Source of the DNA: Sipunculus nudus
Taxonomy: Eukaryota > Annelida > Sipuncula > Golfingiida > Sipunculidae
DNA: 64,000 nt
Assembly: GCA_026874595.1 (NCBI GenBank)
Contig: CM049317.1
Span: forward strand, 44,294,401-44,358,400
Direction: 5' to 3'
Shown: positions 54,201 to 64,000 of the stretch, one piece after another
How the letters are laid out: each line of letters opens with the position of its first letter
How positions within the stretch are numbered: position 1 is the stretch's first letter
Position numbers and translations under genes: made by a program
The notes under the pieces: generated by a model
Databases searched by the model: none
Told to the model about the DNA's origin: nothing
What the model saw: only the letters and a program-made list of their open reading frames with translations

Positions 54201-54932
54201 CATACCTTTTTCCTTGTATTTGTGTTTGTATTTATTTTCATACTTGAAATATTGTTTTTTTTTATTCATAATCAAATACAATTATACAGTCTTTACTAAT
54301 TGCTCTTTTTTTTCTTCAGTTTCAGTCCTACGATATTGTGGATCTTTTCGGCTATACCAATTTCACTATTTTTATTAATGATCATAAGTACCCTGTTTTA
54401 AGGCTGTCATTAAAAAAAATGTGTGTTCACTTATGAATACTGTCACACCACTGTCCATAATCTAAACATAGCACGACACTTATGACAATTTTTAAGCATT
54501 ATACACATTATAATGAGAACACATCTGCTTTCTTTATTTTATGTTATTTGCATAACTTTCCATTTTTTAACACGTATCAGGCCAAAAAAGTAATCCAGCT
54601 ATGTAACTAATACAGGTGTTAAAAATAACCTAATGATCAAAACAGGGAGCAATTATACAAGGAGGAAACTGGAGTTGGCATTGTTTAATTTTATTAATTG
54701 AAGTCAACGTTAAGGAACCAGTAATATACATTCTGATTTTTTAGCCAGTATCATGTACCATCTGCTACAGACAGGAGGCTTAATTCCATTGGTCAAACAT
54801 ATTCGCATCTTCAATTAGCACTTGTCGGAGTAAAATTTTATATTTTGCACATATTTTTATATTTTTTTAAATTTTGTAATAAATATTAATCAACAAATAA
54901 AACACCCGGTTCAGACCTGGATATTTATTAAA

Positions 54933-55191
54933 TTAAAATTTCTTTCCATTCATATTTCTTAGACTCTTTATTTTAAAACAATTATTTTTAATCATTTGTT
55001 TAATTCGACATTTCTGGCCACAATTACTACTACTGCAGGGGGTGGACAGATAGGTCCAGCTGGAACCACACGAGAGCTGCCTGGCTGTATTGAGGCCATG
55101 CTTCAAGCAAGCATAATTGGCCTGAAAGGTCCATAAGGGGATATACACATTGCCTTCAGTATAGCCTTGGTGTGACAAGGTCTCATTACAA
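54933..55191 (-). CDS. Weak candidate 3'-terminal exon, unknown product
   Basis: On the minus strand an acceptor-like TTTTATTACAG precedes 55,191. An 85-codon frame then runs to a stop at 54,933, and an AATAAA lies just beyond it (54,924-54,929). The peptide has seven cysteines, three within a TPCSSSNCGQKC stretch, giving it the look of a small secreted or cysteine-rich domain, but I recognise no family. There is no ATG near the start, so it could only be an internal or terminal exon. No upstream exon was found. Chance is a fair alternative in a frame this short. Confidence 0.18.
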
Positions 55192-55631
55192 CTGTAATAA
55201 AAGCTACAATTTATGGTGAATTCCTTTCCTTTTTTACAAAGTAGTAGCTGACAACCTTACGTGTGCATGATATGCTATTAAATTTACTGTGCTTACAGCG
55301 AAAAACGGGCCATGACCACATTTGGGCATAATTTGTGGTTTAAATATAATTTTATATTTATATGAATAATTTATTATTTTAAATATTCATACCTCATTTA
55401 CAATTCAATCTTGATTCATTGTAGTTTATCCCTGATTACAACAGTCTCTACCCTCAGCAATTTTTTGGTTCAGTGGGAAAATATACTTTTGGATTTATTA
55501 AAGGTGCATTTATTCAGCCCATATCTTCAACTTATATGCAATACTGACCCTGTTTTTGTGTGTTCATAGGAAATGTATGAAGCAATATCCATTTATCTAC
55601 GATCAACCTCACAACAGTGGTTCTGATTTTA

Positions 55632-55863
55632 GGCAGGCTTGAGGCGTAACAATGGGTTCTCAATGGAAAACGGAGGGGTTTCCTTAATATCTAAAAGGAA
55701 GAAAGTCAGAGTAACCGAATTATGGTATGCTAGTAGATTTTGGGAAAATCTAACTGTATACCTAATTTCAGATTTGAAGGTCCAACGGTTTAAAATGTGC
55801 CTGTTTGATGGACGGGCAGTTGCACATTTGAAGGACAAAGGATCACGACTGTACCCGAGATGA
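55632..55863 (+). CDS. Weak candidate exon, unknown product
   Basis: An acceptor-like GGTTCTGATTTTAG precedes 55,632, and a frame of about 76 codons runs to TGA at 55,861-55,863. The peptide is basic in its first half (SKRKKVRV) and ends LKDKGSRLYPR. The opposite strand is also open over 55,629-55,886, which weakens either reading. No domain was recognised. It abuts the start of the 100-bp satellite. Confidence 0.12.
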
Positions 55864-55896
55864 CTCATCAGCTCAGCCAATGACACCTGTCAAGGA

Positions 55897-57840
55897 GTTC
55901 TCTGTCTGGCCGCTGTCATATCTACTCCCCCTGGCGGCAGTCTTAGCAACTTTTAAGGTAGCACATAGCTGCTATTTGCGCTTGCGATTCATGGGGCCTC
56001 CTCTGGCCGCCCGCTCTGTGTCCACTCCCCCTGGCTGCAGTCTTGACAACTTTTAAGGTAGCAAATAGCTGCTATTTGCGCTTGCGACTCATGGGGGCCT
56101 CTCTGTCTGGCCGCTGTCATATCCACTCCCCCTGGCGGCAGTCTTGGCAACTTTTAAGGTAGCAAATAGCTGCTATTTGCGCGTGCGATTCATGGGGCCC
56201 CCTCTGGCCGCTGTCATATCCACTCCCCCTGGCGGCAGTCTTGGCAACTTTTAAGGTAGCAAATACATGCTATTTGCGCTTGCGATTCATGGGGGCCTCT
56301 TCCCTGGCCGCTCTCATATCAACTCCCCCTGGCGGCAGTCTTGGCATCTTTTAAGGTAGCAAATAGCTGCTATTTGCGCGTGCGATTCATGGGGGCCCCT
56401 CTGGCAGCCCGCTCTGTGTCCACTCCCCCTTGCGGCAGTCTTGACAACTTTTAAGGTAGCAAATAGCTGCTATTTGCGCTTGCGACTCATGGGGGCCTCT
56501 CTGTCTGGCCGCTCTGTGTCCACTCCCCCTGGCGGCAGTCTTGGCAACTGTTAAGGTAGCAAATAGATGCTATTTGCGCGTGCGATTCGTGGGACCCCCT
56601 CTGGCAACCCGCTCTGATGTCCACTCCCCCTGGCGGCAGTCTTCACAATTTTTAAGGTAGCAAATAGCTGCTATTTTCGCTTGCGACTCATGTGGGCCTC
56701 TCTGTCTGGCCGCTGTCATATCCAATCCCCCTGGCGGCAGTCTTGGCAACTTTTAAGGTAGCAAATAGCTGCTATTTGCGCTTGCGATTCATGGGGGCCT
56801 CTTCGCTGGCCGCTCTCATATCAACTCCCCCTGGCGGCAGTCTTGGCAACTTTTAAGGTAGCAAATAGCTGCTATTTGCGCGTGCGATTCATGGGGGCCC
56901 CTCTGGCAGCCCGCTCTGTGTCCACTCCCCCTGGCGGCAGTCTTGACAACTTTTAAGGAAGCAAATAGCTGCTATTTGCGCTTGCGATTATTGGGGGCCT
57001 CTTCGCTGGCCGCTCTCATATCAACTCCCCCTGGCGGCAGTCTTGGCAACTTTTAAGGTAGCAAATAGCTGCTATTTGCGCGTGCGATTCATGGGGGCCC
57101 CTCTGGCAGCCCGCTCTTTGTCCACTTCCCCTGGCGGCAGTCTTGACAACTTTTAAGGTAGCAAATAGCTGCTATTTGCGCTTGCGACTCATGGGGGCCT
57201 CTCTGTCTGGCCGCTGTCATATCCACTCCCCCTGGCGGCAGTCTTGGCAACTTTTAAGGTAGCAAATAGCTGCTATTTGCGCTTGCGATTCATGGGGTCC
57301 TCTTCGCTGGCCGCTCTCATATCAACTCCCCCTGGCGGCAGTCTTGGCAACTTTTAAGGTAGCAAATAGCTGCTATTTGCGCGTGCGATTCATGGGGGCC
57401 CCTCTGGCAGCCCGCTCTTTGTCCACTTCCCCTGGCGGCAGTCTTGACAACTTTTAAGGTAGCAAATAGCTGCTATTTGCGCTTGCGACTCATGGGGGCC
57501 TCTCTGTCTGGCCGCTCTCATATCCACTCCCCCTGGCGGCAGTCTTGACATTTTTATGGTAGCAAATAGCTGCTATTTGCGCTTGCGACTCATGGTGGCC
57601 TCTCTATCAGGCCGCCCTCATAACCACTCCCCATGGCGGCAGTCTTGGCACGTTTAAAGGTAGCAAAGCTGCTATTTGCGCGTTATAATTATGGGGCCCC
57701 CCGGCCTCTGGCAGCCCGCTCTGATTTCTACTCCCCCTGGCGGCAGTCTTGGCACATTTTAAGGTAGCAAATAGCTGCTATTTGCGCCAGCGATTCATGG
57801 GGCCCCTTCCCGCTCTGATGTCCACTCCCCCTGGCGGCAG
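55897..57840 (+). repeat. 100-bp satellite inside the element
   Basis: About 19 tandem monomers; 56,831-56,930 shows one. Each holds GGTAGCAAATAGC, the 19-nt dyad GCAAATAGCTGCTATTTGC (nine-base arms around one central base), GCGATTCATGGGG and ACTCCCCCTGGCGGCAGTC. Three monomer types (GCGACTC with GCCGCTGTCATATCC, GCGATTC with GCTCTCATATCAACT, CGTGCGATTC with CAGCCCGCTC) form a trimer of about 301 bp, as shown by TCCACTTCCCCTGG at 57,121 and 57,422. Confidence 0.96.
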
Positions 57841-60130
57841 TCTTAACACTCAATGAGATCCTACTACATATTTAACCCCTCCTAAATTTTTTAAGGTAGC
57901 AAATAGCTGCTATTTGCGCGTGCGATTCATGGGGCCCCTGTGGTAGTCCTGTCTCTATTCCACTCCCCCTGGCGGCACTGAGGTCCACTCCCCCTGGCGG
58001 CAATCTTAACTCTCAATGCGATGCTCCCAGAAATTTTACACCCTCCTAAATTTTTTAGGGTCGCAAATAGCTGCTATTTGCGCTTGCGATTCATGGGGCC
58101 CCTCTGTCTGCCCGATCTCATGTACACTCCCCCTGGCGGCAGGCTTGACCCTTTTATGGTAGCAAATAGCTGCTATTTGCGCTTGCGACTCATGGGGGCC
58201 TCTCTGTCATACCGCTCTCATAACCACTCCCCCTGGCGGCAGTCTAGGCACCTTACAGGTAGCAAATAGCTGCTATTTGCGCGTCTTTATTATGGGGCCC
58301 CCTCGGCCTCTTGCAGCCCGCTCTGATGTCCACTCCCCCTGGCGGCAGTCTTAACACTCAATGCGATCCTACTACATATTTAACCCCTCCTAAATTTTTT
58401 AAGGTAGCAAATAGCTGCTATTTGCGCGTGCGATTCATGGGGCCCCTGTGGTAGTCCTGTCTCTAGTCCACTCCCCCTGGCGGCACTGAGGTCCACTCCC
58501 CCTGGCGGCAATCTTAACTCTCAATGCGATGCTCCCAGAAATTTTACACCCTCCTAAATTTTTTAGGGTCGCAAATAGCTGCTATTTGCGCTTGCGATTC
58601 ATGGGGCCCCTCTGTCTGCCCGATCTCATGTACACTCCCCCTGGCGGCAGTCTTAACACTCAATGCGATGCTACTATATATTGAACCCCTCCTAAATTTT
58701 TTAGGGTAGCAAATAGCAGCTATTTGCGCGTGCGATTCATGGGGCCCCTGTGGCAGTCCTGTCTCTAGTCCACTCCCCCTTGCGGCAATCTTAACTCTCA
58801 ATGCGATGCTACCAGAAATTTTACACCCTCCTAAATTTTCTAGGGTAGCAAATAGCAGCTATTTGCGCGTGCGATTCATGGGGCCCCTGTGGCAGTCCTG
58901 TCTCTAGTCCACTCCCCCTTGCGGCAATCTTAACTCTCAATGCGATGCTACCAGAAATTTTACACCCTCCTAAATTTTTTAGGGTAGCAAATAGCTGCTA
59001 TTTGCGCGTGCGATTCATGGGGCCCTTCTGTCTGCCCGCTCTCATGTACACTCCCCCTGGCGGCAGTCTTAACACTCAATGCGATGCTACTATATATTTA
59101 CCCCCTCCTAAATTTTTAAGGGTAGCAAATAGCTGCTATTTGCGCGTGCGATTCATGGGGCCCCTGTGGTAGTCCTGTCTCTAGTCCACTCCCCCTGGCG
59201 GCAATCTTAACTCTCAATGCGATGCTACCAGAAATTTACCCCTCCTAATTTTTTTAAGGTCGCAAATAGCTGCTATTTGCGCTTGCGATTCTTGGGGCCC
59301 CTCTGTCTGCCCGCTCTCATGTACACTCCCCCTGGCGGCAGTCTTAACACTCAATGCGATGCTACTATATATTGAACCCCTCCTAAATTTTTTAGGGTAG
59401 CAAATAGCAGCTATTTGCGCGTGCGATTCATGGGGGCCCCTCTGCCTGCCCGCACTCATGTCCACTCCCCCTGGCGGCAGTCATAACGCTCAATGCAATG
59501 CTACTATAAATTTTACCCCCTCCTAATTTTTAGGGTAGCAAATAGCTGCTATTTGCGCGTGCGATTATGGGGGCCCCTCTGTCTGTTCACTCTCATGTCC
59601 ACACCCCCTGGTGGCAGTCTTGACATATTTTGTGGTAGCAAATAGCTGCTATTTGCGCTTGCGACTCGTGGGGACCCCTCTGCCAGGCCGCTGAGATTTC
59701 CTCTCCCCCTGGCGGCAGTGTTCACAACTTTTATGGTAGCAAATAGCTGCTATTTGCGCGTGCAATTCATTGGGCCGCTGTGGCAGGCTTTGAGATCTCC
59801 ACTCCCCCTGGTGGCAGGCTTAACACTCCATGCGCTGCTACTATTATTTTACTTCCTCCTAATTTTTAGGGTAGCAAATAGCTGCTATTTGCGCGTGCGA
59901 TTCATAGGGCCTCTGTGGCAGTCCTGTCTCTTGTCCACTCCCTCTGGCGGCAATCTTAACTCTTAATGCGATGCTACCAGAAATTTTACCCCCTCCTCAA
60001 TTTTTTAGGGTAGCAAATAGCTGCTATTTGCGCGTGCGATTCATGGGGCCCCAGTGGCTGGCCGCTCTCATTTCACTCCCCCTGCCGGCAACCTTAACAT
60101 TAATGCGATGCTTCTATAAATTTTATCCCC
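57841..60130 (+). repeat. 139-bp extended form of the 100-bp satellite
   Basis: The same dyad and CCCCCTGGCGGCA core continue, but most monomers gain about 39 bp reading AACACTCAATGCGATGCTAC and CCCCTCCTAAATTTTTTAGG. Steps of 138-139 bp separate the core at 58,641, 58,779, 58,918 and 59,057. A 508-bp duplication is visible: TCTTAACACTCAATG at 57,841 and 58,349, with matching sequence for about 310 bp. The dyad centre is T in most monomers and A in several (58,712, 58,853 and 59,406 region). Confidence 0.94.
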
Positions 60131-60257
60131 TCCCAATTTTTTGTAGGGTACTACAGGCTGCCAAAGCTTACAGCAACCCCCCCCCTCCCCCGGCACTAAT
60201 GAGAAACTGCCTGCGACAAATCGAAAAGTCCCATAAGCTTAACTACAGGCCGCTACC
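60131..60257. other. Right subterminal spacer
   Basis: The last 127 bp before the right inverted repeat contain a C-rich tract (about 60,177-60,191). There is no copy of the satellite dyad and no gene. Confidence 0.6.
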
Positions 60258-60284
60258 GAAAACCGACAGTTCCCCGCCTATCTC
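60258..60284 (-). repeat. Right terminal inverted repeat
   Basis: Read on the minus strand it matches 48,203-48,229 at 24 of 27 bases, with the perfect 20-base core at 60,258-60,277. Confidence 0.92.
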
Positions 60285-60292
60285 GATGTACC
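60285..60292 (+). repeat. Right target-site duplication, GATGTACC
   Basis: These are the first eight bases of the resumed array. The base before should be T by monomer phase but is C, so the overlap with the left flank is exactly eight bases. Confidence 0.88.
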
Positions 60293-62520
60293 ACAGTCAG
60301 AAGATTGATGGGATATAAAATCATGTAGTACCACAGTCAGAAGGTTGATGGGATGTAAAATAATGATGTACCACAGTGGGAAGATTGATGGGATGTAAAA
60401 TCATGATGTACCACAGTCAGAAGGTTGATGGGATGTAAAATCATGATGTGCCACAGTCAGAAGATTGATGGGATGTAAAATAATGATGTACCACAGTCAG
60501 AAGATTGATGGGATGTAAAATCATGATGTACCACAGTCAGAAGATTGATGGGATGTAAAATCATGATGTACCACAGTCAGAAGATTGATGGGATGTAAAA
60601 TCATGATGTACCACAGTCAGAAGATTGATGGGATATAAAATCATGATGTACCACAGTCAGAAGATTGATGGGATGTAAAATCATGATGTACCACAGTCAG
60701 AAGATTGATGTGATGTAAAATAATGATGTACCACAGTCAGAAGATTGATGGGATGTAAAATCATAATGTACCACAGTCAGAAGATTGATGGGATGTAAAA
60801 CAATGATGTACCACAGTCAGAAGATTGATGGGATGTAAAATCATGATGTACCACAGTCAGAAGGTTGATGGGATGTAAAATAATGATGTACCACAGTCAA
60901 AAGATTGATGGGATGTAAAATAATGATGTAACACAGAAGGTTGATGGGATATAAAGTAATGATGTGTCACAGTGAAAAGATTGATGGGATGTAAAATAAT
61001 GATGTAACACAGAAGGTTGATGGGATATAAAGTAATGATGTGTTACAGTGAAAAGATTGATTGGATGAAAAATAATGATGTAACACAGTCAGAAGGTTGA
61101 TGGGATGTAAAATAATGATGTACCACAGTCAAAAGATTGATGGGATGTAAAATAATGATGTACCACAGTCAGAAGATTGATGGGATGTAAAATCATGATG
61201 TACCACAGTCAGAAGATTGATGGGATGTAAAATCATGATGTACCACAGTCAGAAGGTTGATGGGATATAAAATAATGATGTACCACAGTCAGAAGATTGA
61301 TGGGATATAAAATAATGATGTACCACAGTCAGAAGATTGATGGGATGTAAAATAATGATGGAACACAGTCAGAAGGTTGATGGGATGTAAAATCATGATG
61401 TATCACAGTCAGAAGATTGATGGGATATAAAATCATGTAGTACCACAGTCAGAAGGTTGATGGGATGTAAAATAATGATGTACCACAGTGAGAAGATTGA
61501 TGGGATGTAAAATCATGATGTACCACAGTCAGAAGGTTGATGGGATGTAAAATCATGATGTGCCACAGTCAGAAGATTGATGGGATGTAAAATAATGATG
61601 TACCACAGTCAGAAGATTGATGGGATGTAAAATCATGATGTACCACAGTCAGAAGATTGATGGGATGTAAAATCATGATGTACCACAGTCAGAAGATTGA
61701 TGGGATATAAAATCATGATGTACCACAGTCAGAAGATTGATGGGATATAAAATCATGATGTACCACAGTCAGAAGATTGATGGGATGTAAAATCATGATG
61801 TACCACAGTCAGAAGATTGATGGGATATAAAATAATGATGTACCACAGTCAGAAGATTGATGGGATATAAAATCATGATGTACCACAGTCAGAAGGTTGA
61901 TGGGATGTAAAATCATGATGTACCACAGTCAGAAGGTTGATGGGATGTAAAATCATGATGTACCACAGTCAGAAGGTTGATGGGATTTAAAATCATGATG
62001 TACCACAGTCAGAACGTTGATGGGATATAAAATCATGATGTACCACAGTCAGAAGGTTGATGGGATGTAAAATCATGATGTACCACAGTCAGAAGGTTGA
62101 TGGGATGTAAAATCATGATGTACCACAGTCAGAAGGTTGATGGGATGTAAAATCATGATGTGCCACAGTCAGAAGATTGATGGGATGTAAAATAATGATG
62201 TACCACAGTCAGAAGATTGATGGGATGTAAAATCATGATGTACCACAGTCAGAAGATTGATGGGATGTAAAATCATGTAGTACCACAGTCAGAAGATTGA
62301 TGGGATGTAAAATCATGATGTACCACAGTCAGAAGATTGATGGGATATAAAATCATGATGTACCACAGTCAGAAGATTGATGGGATGTAAAATCATGATG
62401 TACCACAGTCAGAAGATTGATGTGATGTAAAATAATGATGTACCACAGTCAGAAGATTGATGTGATGTAAAATAATGATGTACCACAGTCAGAAGATTGA
62501 TGGGATGTAAAATCATGATG

Positions 62521-63780
62521 TACCCGGTCAGAAGATTGATGGGATGTAAAACAATGATGTACCACAGTCAGAAGATTGATGGGATGTAAAATCATGATGT
62601 ACCACAGTCAGAAGGTTGATGGGTTGTAAAATAATGATGTACCACAGTCAAAAGATTGATGGGATGTAAAATAATGATGTAACACAGAAGGTTGATGGGA
62701 TATAAAGTAATGATGTGTCACAGTGAAAAGATTGATGGGATGTAAAATAATGATGTAACACAGAAGGTTGATGGGATATAAAGTAATGATGTGTTACAGT
62801 GAAAAGATTGATGGGATGAAAAATAATGATGTAACACAGTCAGAAGGTTGATGGGATGTAAAATAATGATGTACCACAGTCAAAAGATTGATGGGATGTA
62901 AAATAATGATGTACCACAGTCAGAAGATTGATGGGATGTAAAATCATGATGTACCACAGTGGGAAGATTGATGGGATGTAAAATCATGATGTACCACAGT
63001 CAGAAGGTTGATGGGATATAAAATAATGATGTACCACAGTCAGAAGATTGATGGGATATAAAATAATGATGTACCACAGTCAGAAGATTGATGGGATGTA
63101 AAATAATGATGGAACACAGTCAGAAGATTGATGGGATGTAAAATCATGATGTACCCGGTCAGAAGATTGATGGGATGTAAAACAATGATGTACCACAGTC
63201 AGAAGATTGATGGGATGTAAAATCATGATGTACCACAGTCAGAAGGTTGATGGGATGTAAAATAATGATGTACCACAGTCAAAAGATTGATGGGATGTAA
63301 AATAATGATGTAACACAGAAGGTTGATGGGATATAAAGTAATGATGTGTCACAGTGAAAAGATTGATGGGATGTAAAATAATGATGTAACACAGAAGGTT
63401 GATGGGATATAAAGTAATGATGTGTTACAGTGAAAAGATTGATGGGATGAAAAATAATGATGTAACACAGTCAGAAGGTTGATGGGATGTAAAATAATGA
63501 TGTACCACAGTCAAAAGATTGATGGGATGTAAAATAATGATGTACCACAGTCAGAAGATTGATGGGATATAAAGTAATGATGTGTCACAGTGAAAAGATT
63601 GATGGGATGTAAAATAATGATGTAACACAGTCAGAAGGTTGATGGGATATAAAATAATGATGTACCACAGTCAGAAGATTGATGGGATATAAAATAATGA
63701 TGTACCACAGTCAGAAGATTGATGGGATGTAAAATAATGATGGAACACAGTCAGAAGGTTGATGGGATGTAAAATCATGA
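62521..63780 (+). repeat. 631-bp tandem duplication in the right array
   Basis: TACCCGGTCAG occurs at 62,521 and 63,152, and TGTTACAGTG at 62,792 and 63,423, both 631 bp apart. The length equals 16 monomers minus nine bases: two 36-bp monomers and one 39-bp monomer per unit. An older copy of the same motif set lies at 61,041. Confidence 0.8.
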
Positions 63781-64000
63781 TGTATCACAGTCAGAAGATT
63801 GATGGGATATAAAATCATGTAGTACCACAGTCAGAATGTTGATGGGATGTAAAATAATGATGTACCACAGTGAGAAGATTGATGGGATGTAAAATCATGA
63901 TGTACCACAGTCAGAAGGTTGATGGGATGTAAAATCATGATGTGCCACAGTCAGAAGATTGATGGGATGTAAAATAATGATGTACCACAGTCAGAAGATT

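Larger units (their letters stand above)
53441..55896. other. AT-rich non-satellite core of the element
   Basis: About 2.45 kb without tandem structure. It contains a nested MITE-like relic (53,595-54,200), two weak exon candidates and otherwise AT-rich sequence. No frame exceeds 86 codons, and no transposase, integrase or replication domain was recognised. It could be what remains of an autonomous parent or captured host DNA. Confidence 0.6.
48203..60284. mobile_element. 12,082-bp TIR DNA transposon, non-autonomous, satellite-rich
   Basis: The element splits one monomer of the 40-bp array. Its ends are 27-bp inverted repeats with 24 matches and a perfect 20-bp core. An identical octamer, GATGTACC, flanks it, and unsplit paralogous copies of the same array stretch have that octamer once. 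These are the marks of a cut-and-paste transposon insertion. An 8-bp duplication is typical of hAT, P and Zisupton elements and some smaller groups; the terminal bases do not decide between them. No open frame over about 115 codons exists inside, and those present fall in tandem repeats or look random, so a transposase must come from elsewhere. In order the interior holds a subterminal GGTAGCAA-rich zone, a 77-bp satellite, an AT-rich core and a 100/139-bp satellite. Orientation is arbitrary. Confidence 0.9.
60285..64000 (+). repeat. 40-bp minisatellite array, right part
   Basis: About 93 monomers continue in phase with the left part and run off the window. This portion is richer in shortened monomers lacking GTCA (ACACAGAAGG, 36 bp) and in GTGTCACAGTGAAAAG and GTGTTACAGTGAAAAG variants, which also occur near 26,740, 31,020 and 47,840. 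A 631-bp tandem duplication is present here. Confidence 0.98.

Noticed and set aside
48203-60284. Assembly join of unrelated contigs
   Set aside because: Matched inverted ends, an exact 8-bp direct repeat and an in-phase resumption that matches an empty site would be very unlikely from a misjoin. Long-read spanning still needs confirming.
58021-60318. Frames of 60-115 codons in the 100/139-bp satellite, the longest ending in the 40-bp array
   Set aside because: Repeat translations (VANSCYLR-type). The 115-codon frame runs through the transposon end into the minisatellite, which a real gene would not be expected to do.

Overview
This window looks like non-coding, repeat-dominated DNA from an animal, most likely a marine invertebrate. 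That guess rests on AT-rich intergenic sequence with AGGCCTAC-type words, AT microsatellites, poly-C tracts and very large tandem arrays; no gene places the taxon. I found no convincing protein-coding gene, tRNA or rRNA. Almost all open frames are shadows of tandem repeats or short random frames.

Layout. Positions 1-8,867 are AT-rich unique flank with two AT microsatellites, poly-C tracts and a diverged local duplication at 1.4-2.4 kb. From 8,868 to the window end runs one minisatellite family, broken once. It has a decayed edge (8,868-9,005), a 41-bp monomer subfamily (9,006-10,215), a heterogeneous zone (10,216-11,560), then about 916 copies of a 40-bp monomer (11,561-48,202). About 93 more copies follow at 60,285-64,000, where the array runs off the window. 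Inside the array are segmental duplications with periods of 2,359, 2,520, 1,600, 631 and roughly 4.2-5.3 kb.

The most notable object is the interruption. A 12,082-bp segment (48,203-60,284) has imperfect 27-bp terminal inverted repeats with a perfect 20-bp core. It is flanked by an 8-bp direct repeat, GATGTACC, which occurs once in an uninterrupted monomer. Paralogous uninterrupted copies of the same stretch of array exist in this window (best at 21,421-21,760) and serve as empty sites. This supports a large TIR (cut-and-paste type) DNA transposon that inserted into the satellite.

The element has no visible transposase and is mostly made of its own satellites. From left to right it has a GC-richer subterminal zone full of GGTAGCAA/TTGCTACC motifs (48,230-49,118), a 77-bp satellite with a GGGTTAGGGTAACCC dyad (49,326-53,440), and an AT-rich core with a nested MITE-like relic and two weak exon candidates (53,441-55,896). 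Then comes a 100-bp/139-bp satellite (55,897-60,130) whose monomers carry a 19-nt dyad built on GCAAATAGC and a CTCF-like core. Both ends therefore share the GGTAGCAAA word, as expected if it were a subterminal transposase-binding repeat. The superfamily is not assigned; an 8-bp duplication fits hAT, P, Zisupton and a few others.
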